From the NCBI GenBank assembly GCA_004028765.1, contig SAIX01000092.1:1-38420 (forward strand): DNA of 38,420 bases, read 5' to 3'. Below are positions 1 to 8,335 of the stretch, piece after piece (within the stretch, counting starts at the first letter, position 1; every line of letters starts with the position of its first letter). Below the pieces are notes generated by a model. The model did no database searches. It was not told the origin of the DNA and saw only the letters and a program-made list of their open reading frames with translations. The DNA is from Chitinophagaceae bacterium (GTDB taxonomy: Bacteria; Bacteroidota; Bacteroidia; Chitinophagales; Chitinophagaceae). Position numbers and translations under genes: made by a program.

Positions 1-696
1 ATACACCTGGTCAATAAGACGGATAAAGCTTATCGATTTCAATACAAGCAACAATTCCTGGGGGTAACAGATTTTGAATTGTTGAACGAGATTGCCGCAT
101 TTCACGACTTTTATCTCCACGATATCCCCTTTGAAAAAATTAATGACAGTCCTGCTTTCTCTGTTGAATTTTCTTTGGCAACACCTGATAAAAAGAAAGC
201 CCCGCATTTTGAAACTTCCCTGAAATTAAAACCCAAACAATTTTTCAGGAAGATCGAAGAGCTGAAGGAGGGAAACAGCCCTACGATCTCGTACACGCTT
301 TTTACTGTGTATCCCGATAAATCGGATGAACCCATGATCGAGATCGGTTCGCTGGCTGCAAAAGGTTTTAAGGTATACGATGCATCAAAAGTGAAACAAC
401 ACCTGCCACCCGCACGATCTGTAATTGACCTGCACATTGAAAAACTGATGAACGACTGGGACCATCTTTCCAACTTAGAAATACTCGGTATCCAGTTAAA
501 TGAATTCCAGAAATGGTATGACCTTGCCATTGCCCATCACCAGCCCTCCCTGATCGTGATACATGGGGTAGGAACGGGCAGGTTGAAAGAAGAGATCCAT
601 GATATGTTAAAAGTGAAGAAAGAAGTAAAAACTTTCATCAACCAGTATGACCCGCGTTTTGGATATGGGGCGACGGAAATTTTTTTCCAGTACTGA
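1..696 (+). CDS. DUF2027/Smr domain protein, C-terminal part (5' end outside window)
   Basis: The reading frame is open from the first base of the window, so this is the C-terminal part of a longer protein; the TTG at 79 is internal. The last 90 or so residues form a Smr domain, the fold found at the C-terminus of MutS2. Its two hallmarks are visible: DLHIEKL at the domain start and IHGVGTGRLKEEI near the middle, followed by a terminal GYGATEIFF stretch. The preceding part looks like the DUF2027 region that commonly accompanies Smr in Bacteroidota. Smr domains bind or nick nucleic acids in characterised cases, but the role of the DUF2027-Smr family is not established and I infer none. It converges on the receptor gene at 786, separated by a strong hairpin. 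Confidence 0.85.
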   Translation: MHLVNKTDKAYRFQYKQQFLGVTDFELLNEIAAFHDFYLHDIPFEKINDSPAFSVEFSLATPDKKKAPHFETSLKLKPKQFFRKIEELKEGNSPTISYTLFTVYPDKSDEPMIEIGSLAAKGFKVYDASKVKQHLPPARSVIDLHIEKLMNDWDHLSNLEILGIQLNEFQKWYDLAIAHHQPSLIVIHGVGTGRLKEEIHDMLKVKKEVKTFINQYDPRFGYGATEIFFQY

Positions 697-720
697 TACA
701 AATATGTAACGTGACGGGTG

Positions 721-757
721 AAAACAGTAACAGCATTTTACCGGCTGTTACTGTTTT
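721..757. terminator. Bidirectional intrinsic terminator between convergent genes
   Basis: AAAACAGTAACAGC at 721-734 pairs perfectly with GCTGTTACTGTTTT at 744-757 across a 9-nt loop. A T-run follows on the plus strand, and the left arm supplies a T-run for the minus strand. An outer pairing of cgggt (715-719) with acccg (766-770) extends it. It lies between the ends of the Smr gene (696) and the siderophore receptor (786), so it can stop transcription from both sides. Confidence 0.85.
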
Positions 758-785
758 TATGTAATACCCGCTTCTCATACTTGTT

Positions 786-3146
786 TTAAAATTGATAGCG
801 AAGCGTAAGCATCAACTGTCTTGGTGGTATGGGATTGATGCTGTAATTCTCATGGGTATAATAATTATAGGTATTTGCGAGGTTGGATACTTTGCATTGT
901 ATATTTATTTTTTTCCAGCCATAGCCTGCCCCGATATCAATTGTTGTAAAGCCATTTACCGTAAACAACCTGTTATAATTTTGTGTTTGCCCTTTTGTAT
1001 TGTTAAAGCCAGCTGTTCGAGGACCAGTATAAACGATCACACCGCTGAATTTCCAGTTCCTGAAGCGGTATGTAATACTGCTGTTGGCGGTGGAGCCCAC
1101 ACTTCCCTGCAGCCTTTCGCCTTCGATATAATTGCCCTTTGCATTGGGGGTACGCGTATAGCGGATGAAATTATAACTATACCCTGCCATAATATCCATT
1201 TGTTGTAAAGGATGAGCAATGATGTCGATTTCAGCGCCATCACTCCTGGTTTGCCCTGTCAAAGCTTTTAAAGCAGTGTTGTTATTGGGAGTAATACCAT
1301 CTGCAGCGAATAATGCAGTTTGTGCCAGGTTATTATTGATAATCCTGTATAGGGTTAAATTGGCAGTGAGTTTACCGGAGAAGAAATCATTTTTACTGCC
1401 AATCTCATATTGATCAATGATGGAGGGCGATATTGCATTTCCATACACATCCGTTCCGTTGTTCACAGAAAAAGAATTTGCATAGGATAAAAACAGGCTG
1501 TTGTGTTTTGTGGGTTGGTACACGATTCCGATACGTGGCGAAAAAGCTTTGTCTGTTTTGATGTTCGAAAGCGAAGAAACCCCTGAAATAAGATCGGTAG
1601 TTGCGGCAGCTTTTGCTTCCTGCAGCGACCAGCGTATCCCTAATAATAATTTTACTTTTTCATGGATGTTGAGAAGGTCCTGTATATAGATGCCAAATCG
1701 TACGGTTGGGGTAGTTACCAGCTTAGTTTCTTTTGCGTCAGGGATATCTGTTCTTGCCCTGTATTTTGAAGGGTCGAGGATATTGATAGTATCGTATATG
1801 GAGGGCTGGTTATAAGTCCATGCTTTTGTATGGTATTGATCGGCATCGATACCTGTGATGAGTGTATGACTTATTTTCCCGGTAGTGAACCTGCCGGTAA
1901 TATTAGCTTGTGCAATAAGATATTCTTCTGAATTTTTTGCCCTGTTCAACGGCCGGTACCAGTCGCCATTTGCGAGCGCCTGTATCCTTTCAGTAGAATA
2001 ATAATCACGGTGATAGTTTTGCCGGGATACCGATGATGCCAACTGCCATGCATTGGAAAACTTATGTTTGATGGTCGCAGTGATGGAAGATTGTATTGTA
2101 TGTGCATATTGCCAGGCTGTGCCAAAAAAAACAGTACGAGGTACATCCGGTATAGAAGTGTTATTGATACTGCCTATTCCGAAATCGGGAGTAAAATCGT
2201 GTTTCAGATAATCGCCCTGCAGCAATAGCTCTGTTTTTTTACTGATGTGGTAAAGCAAGGAAGGGTTCAGGTAATATCTTTTTGACTGCACATTATCCCT
2301 GTAACTCATAGCGGTTTCATACATGCCGTTGATTCGATAGGCGATTGAAGTGGTAAGGGGCCCATAGAGATCGAAATGTGGTTTACACAACCCATAACTT
2401 CCTGTGCGAACCGACAGATCACCTCCTGAAATAAAACGTGGCTGTTTGGTTACAAGATTCACAATGCCGCCAGGGGCCACATTCCCGAATAAAATTGCGC
2501 TGCTTCCTTTTAAAACCTCTATATTTTCAAGTGAACTCATTTCGGGCATGGTTCCGCTGTTGATGCGGACACCATCTTTAAAAAGATTGTTGCTGCTGAG
2601 TGGATATCCCCTCGCGGAAAAATTTTCCTGCGTGGAACCACGTGTGGAAGATAGGTATACACCCGTTACATTCCGGATGGCATCACTCAGGCGCTGCACC
2701 TGCTGACTTTCTAAAATATTTTTACCAAGGATTGTGACCGATTGCGGCAGATCCATCGGCTGTACCGGCAACCGGTTGATCGAAACGGTTTTCTGATTGC
2801 TTGTTCTTCTTGATTCAATCATCACTTCCTGCAGTTCTGCATTTGTTTCCTGCAGTACAATGGTGAACCGGGCGTTGCTTTTATTCCGTAAATCAATTTC
2901 TTTGGTGATGGTTTCAAGACCTGTGTGTGAAAAGCGTATTGTGTATCTGCCATCGGGAACTGCTTGTAAGAAAAAAGCCCCGGTACTGTCTGTTACCATA
3001 TAGCGGTTAAGTTGTTTTATCATAACAGATACATTTATAACGGGTTTATGATCGCGTGTTGTAACCGTTGCCTGGATTGAATTGTATTGTGCTTTGGCTG
3101 AAATAAAAAAAGGGATGGTACAAAGCAGGGTGATCCATTGTTTCAT
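786..3146 (-). CDS. TonB-dependent siderophore receptor
   Basis: This is a 786-residue outer-membrane receptor that would import a ferric siderophore or similar chelate using TonB energy. A signal peptide ends near residue 20 (FISAKAQ). A carboxypeptidase-regulatory-like beta-sandwich follows (about 22-105), as is usual in Bacteroidota. The plug begins near LPQSVTIL (133-140), the signature of the siderophore-receptor subfamily (TIGR01783 type), and continues through ENIEVLKGSSAILFG and GGIVNLVTKQP. The remaining residues are a 22-strand-type barrel ending in a C-terminal aromatic (LTLRYQF). Length is normal. The ATG at 3146 directly precedes a good signal peptide. No siderophore biosynthesis, esterase or FecIR-type regulator lies beside it, so the substrate cannot be told from context. 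I saw no clear TAnnTTTG or Fur-like site in the short upstream region. Confidence 0.93.
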   Translation of the reverse strand: MKQWITLLCTIPFFISAKAQYNSIQATVTTRDHKPVINVSVMIKQLNRYMVTDSTGAFFLQAVPDGRYTIRFSHTGLETITKEIDLRNKSNARFTIVLQETNAELQEVMIESRRTSNQKTVSINRLPVQPMDLPQSVTILGKNILESQQVQRLSDAIRNVTGVYLSSTRGSTQENFSARGYPLSSNNLFKDGVRINSGTMPEMSSLENIEVLKGSSAILFGNVAPGGIVNLVTKQPRFISGGDLSVRTGSYGLCKPHFDLYGPLTTSIAYRINGMYETAMSYRDNVQSKRYYLNPSLLYHISKKTELLLQGDYLKHDFTPDFGIGSINNTSIPDVPRTVFFGTAWQYAHTIQSSITATIKHKFSNAWQLASSVSRQNYHRDYYSTERIQALANGDWYRPLNRAKNSEEYLIAQANITGRFTTGKISHTLITGIDADQYHTKAWTYNQPSIYDTINILDPSKYRARTDIPDAKETKLVTTPTVRFGIYIQDLLNIHEKVKLLLGIRWSLQEAKAAATTDLISGVSSLSNIKTDKAFSPRIGIVYQPTKHNSLFLSYANSFSVNNGTDVYGNAISPSIIDQYEIGSKNDFFSGKLTANLTLYRIINNNLAQTALFAADGITPNNNTALKALTGQTRSDGAEIDIIAHPLQQMDIMAGYSYNFIRYTRTPNAKGNYIEGERLQGSVGSTANSSITYRFRNWKFSGVIVYTGPRTAGFNNTKGQTQNYNRLFTVNGFTTIDIGAGYGWKKINIQCKVSNLANTYNYYTHENYSINPIPPRQLMLTLRYQF

Positions 3147-3282
3147 ATCGTTCTGTTTGCGTGAATATTTTTTGCAAAAGAAACACGGGCGGGAGTGAAT
3201 CGGTTACGCTATTGGTAAAGCCTCTTACGCAATCCGGAAATCCGTTCGGTTATGGTGATGCCATTGTCAGGCCGATAAATCT

Positions 3283-3290
3283 TACCTTTG
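3283..3290 (+). promoter_or_regulatory. Bacteroidota -7 promoter element of rnpB
   Basis: TACCTTTG matches the Bacteroidota housekeeping -7 consensus TAnnTTTG exactly. It ends 5 nt before base 3296, where the closing helix of RNase P RNA begins, so position and mature 5' end support each other. The -33 TTG is not convincing: the nearest, at 3264-3266, gives a 16-bp spacer, slightly short. Confidence 0.7.
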
Positions 3291-3295
3291 CATTA

Positions 3296-3664
3296 CCACA
3301 AACCCGAGCTATCGCGGCGCGCAGGCGCTGAGGAAAGTCCGGACAGTACAGGGCGGCTCACCGGTTAATGGCCGGCGCTTTCCGGTTTTACCGGGAAGCA
3401 GAGACAGTGCCACAGAAAATAACTACCTCCGTTTACGCGGGGGAAAAGGTGAAAATGTGAGGTAAGAGCTCACAGCAGTGACTGGTAACAGTAACTGCGG
3501 GTAAACCTTGGGTACTGTAATGCCACGTATAGGATCGTTGGAAGGCGGCCCGTCTGAACCCGTGCAAACGGTGCGATCCAGGGTAGGCAGCAAGATCATA
3601 GCAGTAATGTTATGGCCAGATAAATGATGGCTTAGAAACAGAATCCGGCTTATGAGGTTTGTGG
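3296..3664 (+). ncRNA. rnpB: RNase P RNA (bacterial class A)
   Basis: This is the catalytic RNA that matures tRNA 5' ends. Conserved elements appear in the correct order: gaggaaagtccgg from 3330, cacagaaaataactacc from 3411, ggtaagagct at 3461, the gcgggtaaacc block near 3497, agataaatgatgg near 3619 and acagaatccggcttat at 3638-3653. The P1 helix is perfect: ccacaaacc (3296-3304) pairs with ggtttgtgg (3656-3664). Six T follow immediately (3665-3670), so P1 plus the T-run may also act as terminator. The length of 369 nt is normal for the class. A -7 promoter element lies just upstream. Open reading frames crossing this region are spurious. Confidence 0.97.
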
Positions 3665-3684
3665 TTTTTTGGGTGAATGGGCAA

Positions 3685-3725
3685 TGGTGAATGGTGAATA
3701 AAACTATCGTATTCACCATTCACCA
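3685..3725. repeat. 16-bp perfect inverted repeat built of TGAATGG units
   Basis: The arm at 3685-3700 (tggtgaatggtgaata) pairs perfectly with 3710-3725 around a 9-nt loop. The flanks carry further TGAAT/ATTCA copies (3671-3680, 3726-3737). It lies between rnpB and prfB. It could be a second terminator, although no strong T-run follows, or a member of the small intergenic repeats common in Bacteroidota genomes. Confidence 0.75.
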
Positions 3726-3828
3726 CTCACTATTCACATCGGCCGCTTTGCGACCGGGACGTACAAGTGTGCGACGCAAGAAAAGCCGGTCTGTGCTTCC
3801 TGAGCCGGGTACATAATGTGCTTTCCCT

Positions 3829-3836
3829 TACATTTG
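3829..3836 (+). promoter_or_regulatory. -7 promoter element of prfB, predicting a leaderless message
   Basis: TACATTTG matches TAnnTTTG exactly. Only 5 nt (cagtt) separate it from the prfB ATG at 3842. This is the same spacing that rnpB shows between its -7 element and its 5' end, so transcription would begin at or beside the A of the start codon. I see no good -33 TTG at 17-23 bp. Confidence 0.6.
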
Positions 3837-3841
3837 CAGTT

Positions 3842-4940
3842 ATGACACAAGAGCAATTAAAAGATATGAGGGACCGCGTACTCGTCCTGAGGAGGTTTCT
3901 TTGACGTTGAGAACCGCACATACAAAGTAGATACCGACCGGCAGCTTTCTCTTTCGCCTGGTTTTTGGGACGACAATGCCCGCGCCACGGCCATCATGAA
4001 AGAAATCAAGGTAAATGAATACTGGCTGAAACTGTACAAGCAGCTGGATACGGCTGTGGAAGATTTTGCCGTATTGTTTGATTTCTGGAAAGCAGGTGAT
4101 GCAACGGAAGACGAAGTAAAAGACGCATACCATGCCGCTTTGCAGCAGATCGAAGATGCTGAATTCAAGAGCACCCTGAACAAACCCGAAGATGAACTGC
4201 CTGCCGTATTACAGATCAACCCCGGTGCGGGTGGAACGGAGAGCCAGGACTGGGCCGAAATGCTGTTGCGCATGTACCGCATGTATGGTGATAAGCAAGG
4301 ATGGAAAGTAACAGAACTCGATTACCAGGAGGGAGATGGCGCGGGTATAAAAAGCGCCACGCTGCAGTTTGATGGCGATTTTGCCTATGGCTTCCTGAAA
4401 GCAGAGAGCGGGGTGCACAGGCTGGTAAGGATTTCTCCCTTCGACAGCAATGCGAGAAGGCATACCTCTTTTGCATCGGTGCATGTGTATCCTTTGATCG
4501 ATGACAGTATCGAGATCAATGTAAATCCCGGTGACCTGGAGTGGGCTTTTTACCGGAGTGGCGGAAGTGGCGGACAAAACGTAAACAAAGTGGAAACGGC
4601 GGTGCGTTTGAAACATATCCCCAGCGGTATCATTGTGGAATGCCAGCAGGCACGTACACAGGGTGAGAACCGGGAGCTTGCTTTAAAGATGCTGAAGAGC
4701 CGTTTGTATGAAGAAGAATTACGCAAGCGCCAGGAAGCGATCGATGCCACCAATGCTAACAAGAAAAAAATTGAATGGGGCAGCCAGATCAGGAGTTATG
4801 TTTTTCATCCCTACAAAATGATAAAAGATCACAGAACCGATTATGAAGTAGGCAATGTGCAGCCCGTGATGGACGGGGAGCTGGATGGCTTTATTAAGGC
4901 TTACCTGATGACGGAGAAAGAAAACAGTAATCAGAAGTAA
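3842..4940 (+). CDS. prfB: Peptide chain release factor 2, with programmed +1 frameshift
   Basis: RF2 recognises UGA and UAA stop codons and releases the finished peptide. The gene is in two frames. Codons 1-20 run from the ATG at 3842 ([20 protein letters not shown]) to an in-frame TGA at 3902-3904. Shifting +1 at ctt-tga-c (3899-3905) continues as [10 protein letters not shown] to the TAA at 4938, giving about 365 residues, the normal RF2 length. The site has the classic layout: AGGAGG, three bases, CTT, TGA, C. Downstream, the SPF stop-codon tripeptide ([12 protein letters not shown]) and the catalytic GGQ loop ([16 protein letters not shown]) are intact. The ATG at 3996 that some gene callers would pick is internal. 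Low RF2 slows termination at the TGA and favours the shift, so synthesis is self-regulated in known cases. Confidence 0.96.
3890..3905 (+). promoter_or_regulatory. prfB recoding site: internal SD-like AGGAGG plus CTT TGA C slippery stop
   Basis: The internal AGGAGG can pair with the 3' end of 16S rRNA and stimulate +1 slippage on CTT at the TGA codon. The 3-nt gap between the purine block and CTT equals the E. coli prfB spacing, and the C after TGA makes a poor termination context. The sequence matches the known mechanism closely; the effect itself is not measured here. Confidence 0.92.
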
Positions 4941-4943
4941 GAA

Positions 4944-4975
4944 TTAGGAATTAAGAATTGACAGAAAATTCCTAA
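4944..4975. terminator. Hairpin within a GAATTA-type intergenic repeat, between convergent genes
   Basis: TTAGGAATT (4944-4952) pairs with AATTCCTAA (4967-4975). More GAATT/AATTC units lie on both sides up to about 5005, ending in a T-run at 5002-5009. The hairpin sits between the end of prfB (4940) and the oppositely oriented gene ending at 5008. It may act as a weak two-way terminator; the GAATTA-rich composition also marks it as an interspersed repeat. Confidence 0.5.
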
Positions 4976-5007
4976 CTCTTCATTCCTCATTCTAAATTCA
5001 TAATTTT

Positions 5008-5727
5008 TTATCCCTGTGTAGTTGTGATATACCTTACCAGGCTGCGTTTGGCGATGGGTAACAGGGTTTCTTCCATCGGGATGGTTAATTCGGTTTCCAC
5101 GGAATATACGGCAGGGTTGGGTAGGTCGGAACGGTTACGGATGAGTTCTGCCTTTATGTTTTGGTAAGAGTTCACAATATTCCGCTGCCATACATCCACA
5201 AATTCGGTTTTGATACTCCGGTATTTTTCATCGTGTTTTTCAAAAATGCTGAGGCGGTACTGGTACACCCATGTATTACGGCACTGGCCTTCACAGAGCA
5301 TAAAATATCCTTCGTTATGGTCAAGGGGCATAATGCCTACCGGTTCGATACTCAGGGTATTTTCTACAAATTCATAGATCTCGCTGCCACTGGTAATGGT
5401 TCTTTTCATGGTGGAGGAAGCATAGTGGATAATATCTTCCAGTTCCTGCATCAGTTCATCATCTTCTATGAGCGACTCGTACAGCAGTTGCAGTTTCTCC
5501 AGTTGTACACCTGTTAGTTTTTTGGGAAATTGTTCCTGTAAATATTTTTTGTTCTCCCTGAAAGCAACAAGGTTATTGTAGTGAAAAATCAGGTCGGCAA
5601 ACTGCGGGTACAGTTTGTTTTCGCAGAAACATTGGTTGATCTCCTGTAAATAAGCCAGCAGGGTATATTTCTTCAGTTCAAAATCGATATACCCATCGGC
5701 AAACCATGTTTGTGATAAAGTTTTCAT
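5008..5727 (-). CDS. Conserved-looking protein of unknown function
   Basis: I do not recognise a family with a known function for this 239-residue protein. It has no signal peptide or membrane segment and appears cytosolic. It is rich in charged and aromatic residues, with helical stretches in the first half (for example LTGVQLEKLQLLYESLIEDDELMQELEDII) and a strand-like second half (EGYFMLCEGQCRNTWVYQYRLSIFE). That middle segment, with a paired CEGQC, is the most distinctive part. The ATG at 5727 is the first in frame with good coding character. About 240 bp of non-coding DNA separates it from the next gene upstream, so it is probably transcribed alone. Coding use resembles its neighbours, so recent transfer is not indicated. 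Confidence 0.75.
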   Translation of the reverse strand: MKTLSQTWFADGYIDFELKKYTLLAYLQEINQCFCENKLYPQFADLIFHYNNLVAFRENKKYLQEQFPKKLTGVQLEKLQLLYESLIEDDELMQELEDIIHYASSTMKRTITSGSEIYEFVENTLSIEPVGIMPLDHNEGYFMLCEGQCRNTWVYQYRLSIFEKHDEKYRSIKTEFVDVWQRNIVNSYQNIKAELIRNRSDLPNPAVYSVETELTIPMEETLLPIAKRSLVRYITTTQG

Positions 5728-5971
5728 ATACCGGATAATTTGTATAGGAATTTACAAACTGGATTCTTACCAACAAGATTTTGTTTACTAACACTGTGTG
5801 AAAAATCGAGGTAACTAAACTTGTTGTGTTCCGGGTGGTCAGTGATTACAGAATACATTTAGCCTTAACCTGGAAATTTGACATATAATTCCCGTACACA
5901 GATACATTACTCAGATTCAGGGGATACTATTCTGTTATTACAGTGGAATCGGAGAGGGTAAGATGCATTGG

Positions 5972-6700
5972 TCAGTCCAGTGAACTCGGGTGTCTTTCTC
6001 TACCGCTTTTGAATTCATCAAAAGAGAAGATGAGGTTGGTCTGAAAATAATATTTCCAGCTGGGGACAAATGTGAGTGAGTGGTCGAAACGGTTTACAAA
6101 ACCCGCCAGTATGGTAAACTTATCATTGAACTGGTAGCCAAGCCCCAGAAAGATCCGGTTCTGTTCAAAATAAGGGCTTTCATTCGTTACAAAAAATTCA
6201 TTGAACGCACTTGTGTACCAGGTTTTGCTTTTGATCTCCCGGTTATTCAGCGGAATCAGTGCATTGATGCGGTAACGGAAACGGTTGCGGTAACCGGCAT
6301 AGGAAGTAAAGCGTTGTTCAAGCCTGTAACGGTGCTCGATTTTTACACGGCCGATATTATTGGTGAGGGTTAATTGCTGCCAGATCCGGTACTCATCGTT
6401 CGCAAAAGGTTTTTTAAAATTTCCATCCGGCTGAAAAGTTGCATAATGCCCCGCCGCAAACAGAACAGATATAGAGGTAGGAAAATTATATCCTACACCC
6501 GCCTTGTATTCATAATAATTGAAATTATCCATTACCTGCTGCGAACGCAATTGCGCTTCAGCAAGAACAAACCATTTTTTATTAAAGGTTAGCTTGGTGC
6601 TTACTACGTTCCAGGTCCCTAAACCAGGTGTTTGGGCATTCGCATGTAAACACATACAAATAGCCATCGGAAGAAAGGCTTTACGAAATAAGATGTTCAT
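5972..6700 (-). CDS. DUF2490 outer-membrane beta-barrel-like protein
   Basis: This 242-residue protein has a signal peptide ending near residue 22 (MCLHANAQ). The rest alternates polar and hydrophobic or aromatic residues, as in a small beta-barrel. The pattern LGTWNVVSTKLTFNKKWFVLAEAQLR, the RIWQQLTL and HRYRLEQRF segments and NRFRYRINALIPL match the DUF2490 family (PF10677), which is widespread in Bacteroidota and has no settled function. Length is typical. It lies just downstream of the E2 gene in the same direction with about 28 bp between, so co-transcription is possible but a functional link is not evident. Confidence 0.8.
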   Translation of the reverse strand: MNILFRKAFLPMAICMCLHANAQTPGLGTWNVVSTKLTFNKKWFVLAEAQLRSQQVMDNFNYYEYKAGVGYNFPTSISVLFAAGHYATFQPDGNFKKPFANDEYRIWQQLTLTNNIGRVKIEHRYRLEQRFTSYAGYRNRFRYRINALIPLNNREIKSKTWYTSAFNEFFVTNESPYFEQNRIFLGLGYQFNDKFTILAGFVNRFDHSLTFVPSWKYYFQTNLIFSFDEFKSGRERHPSSLD

Positions 6701-6728
6701 AACAGCAATAGGGGCAGTCTAAACCCGG

Positions 6729-8216
6729 CTAAAGGTAATGAAACCACTGCCTGTTCACATCCCATTTTTCAAACTCTTTGGCTACTTCGGAGAGGAAACC
6801 TGCACCCAGACTGCCATCCACAATGCGATGGTCGTAGCTGAGGGAGAGATACATCATGTGACGGATGCCGATGGTATCGCCTTCAGGTGATTCGATCACA
6901 ACCGCTCTTTTTTTGATGGCGCCCACTGCAAGAATGGCCACCTGTGGCTGGTTGATGATCGGCGTGCCCATCAGGCTTCCGAATGTACCCACATTGGTAA
7001 GCGTGAAAGTACCGCCCTGTGTGTCTTCGGGTTTCAGTTTGTTATTGCGGGCGGCATCGGCAAGCGTATTCACGGATTTACTTAAACCGACAATATTCAA
7101 CTGGTCGGCACCTTTGATGACAGGTACAATTAAATTCCCTGTTGGCAAAGCTGTGGCCATACCGATATTGATGTCTTTTTTGAGGATGATATTATCTCCA
7201 TCGAGCGAGCAGTTGATGAGTGGGTAACGTTTGATCACATTCACGATACATTCCACGAACATAGGTGTGAATGTAAGTTTGGTGCCTTCTCTTCTCTCAA
7301 ATTCATCTTTTACTTTCTGGCGCCACTGTACCATATGGGTTACATCTGCTTCGGCGAAGCTGGTAACATGCGGGCTCGTTTGCACACTGTTCACCATGTG
7401 TTTGGCGATCAGTTTGCGCATACGGTCCATTTCGATGATCTCGGTTTCGCCTTTCACCACCACTTTCGCCGGATCGGAATATTTACCGGAATAAGAAGCC
7501 GGTGTATAGCTCTCTGTGATAACGGGTGCCGCACTGGAAACATGGGTTACCGGTGCAGCCACGAAGGTTGCAGGAGCAGCTTTCGAAATAAGAGCGGTTG
7601 TTATTTTCCCCGCTTTTTTATCGGCAACATATTGCAGGATATCTTTTTTGGTAACCCTGCCTTCATTACCTGAACCAGGGATGTTTTCAAGTTCGCTCAG
7701 GGCAATGCCTTCGCTGTTGGCAATATTCAAAACAAGCGGTGAATAAAAACGGTTGACAGCGATAGGTTGCGCCGCAACAGTTGCCGGGCCTGCAACCGGT
7801 TCTGGCTGATAAGGGATTTCTTCTGCAATGACAGGTTGGGGAACGGGTTCTGCAACAATTTCTTTTTCTTCATGAAAGCTTTCTGCTATCTCGGTAACCG
7901 TTGCGGGCGCTTCTGTTATTGCCGGGGCTTGTTTTACTTCTTCAACAGCCGCGGTCGCAACACCATTTTCGCTTCCGCCGGTACTGATCCTGGCAATTAC
8001 AGTACCGATGGGTACCACATCATTGATATTGAATAAAATTTCGGTGACCACACCTTCGGATGTAGAAGGCACTTCACTGTCTACTTTATCTGTCGCGATA
8101 TCGAGCACGGTTTCGTCCAGCTTAACGGGGTCGCCCACCTGTTTGTGCCATTTCAGGATGGTGGCTTCCATAATACTCTCGCCCAGTTTGGGCATCACCA
8201 GTTCAGCAATTGCCAT
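6729..8216 (-). CDS. 2-oxoacid dehydrogenase complex E2 (dihydrolipoamide acyltransferase)
   Basis: E2 carries acyl groups on a swinging lipoyl arm and transfers them to CoA. In this 495-residue chain, one lipoyl domain occupies about 1-78 with the lipoylated lysine at 44 (TDKVDSEVPS). A long Ala/Pro/Glu/Val linker follows (about 85-155), then the E1/E3-binding domain (about 156-197, RFYSPLVLNIA...EGRVTKKDIL), a second linker, and the catalytic domain (about 265-495). The latter contains the active-site DHRIVDG with His near 463. I start at ATG 8216 because MAIAELVMPKLGESIMEA is the canonical E2 N-terminus; the longer frame back to 8321 adds unrelated residues and crosses a promoter-like element. 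The single TDKVDSEVPS lipoyl domain suits a branched-chain or generic E2 as well as pyruvate dehydrogenase; the substrate is unresolved. Confidence 0.92.
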   Translation of the reverse strand: MAIAELVMPKLGESIMEATILKWHKQVGDPVKLDETVLDIATDKVDSEVPSTSEGVVTEILFNINDVVPIGTVIARISTGGSENGVATAAVEEVKQAPAITEAPATVTEIAESFHEEKEIVAEPVPQPVIAEEIPYQPEPVAGPATVAAQPIAVNRFYSPLVLNIANSEGIALSELENIPGSGNEGRVTKKDILQYVADKKAGKITTALISKAAPATFVAAPVTHVSSAAPVITESYTPASYSGKYSDPAKVVVKGETEIIEMDRMRKLIAKHMVNSVQTSPHVTSFAEADVTHMVQWRQKVKDEFERREGTKLTFTPMFVECIVNVIKRYPLINCSLDGDNIILKKDINIGMATALPTGNLIVPVIKGADQLNIVGLSKSVNTLADAARNNKLKPEDTQGGTFTLTNVGTFGSLMGTPIINQPQVAILAVGAIKKRAVVIESPEGDTIGIRHMMYLSLSYDHRIVDGSLGAGFLSEVAKEFEKWDVNRQWFHYL

Positions 8217-8298
8217 ACGATCGTGCTGTTTTAATACAATTTTGTTATTACGGATCTTTTGCCCGGCATCCACTCTTTTCTTTTCCGCCCCGGAACTG

Positions 8299-8306
8299 CA
8301 AATGTA
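8299..8306 (-). promoter_or_regulatory. -7 promoter element upstream of the E2 gene
   Basis: On the minus strand this reads TACATTTG, an exact TAnnTTTG match and identical to the prfB element. It predicts a start near 8293 and a leader of about 75 nt before the ATG at 8216. No good -33 TTG is seen. Its position supports the shorter E2 start. Confidence 0.5.
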
Positions 8307-8335
8307 TCGGTTGCCCGTCAAAATACGAACACCTG

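Noticed and set aside
3423..3921. Open frames on the minus strand across rnpB and the 5' end of prfB
   Set aside because: The region is RNase P RNA plus the prfB promoter; the predicted proteins have no coding character.
3996..4940. prfB as a shorter gene starting at ATG 3996
   Set aside because: It would drop the conserved N-terminal domain; upstream sequence in the same frame encodes RF2 residues and joins the 20-codon frame by the classic +1 shift.
8217..8321. 35-residue N-terminal extension of the E2 protein
   Set aside because: Not E2-like, and it crosses the TACATTTG promoter element; the standard lipoyl-domain start is at 8216.
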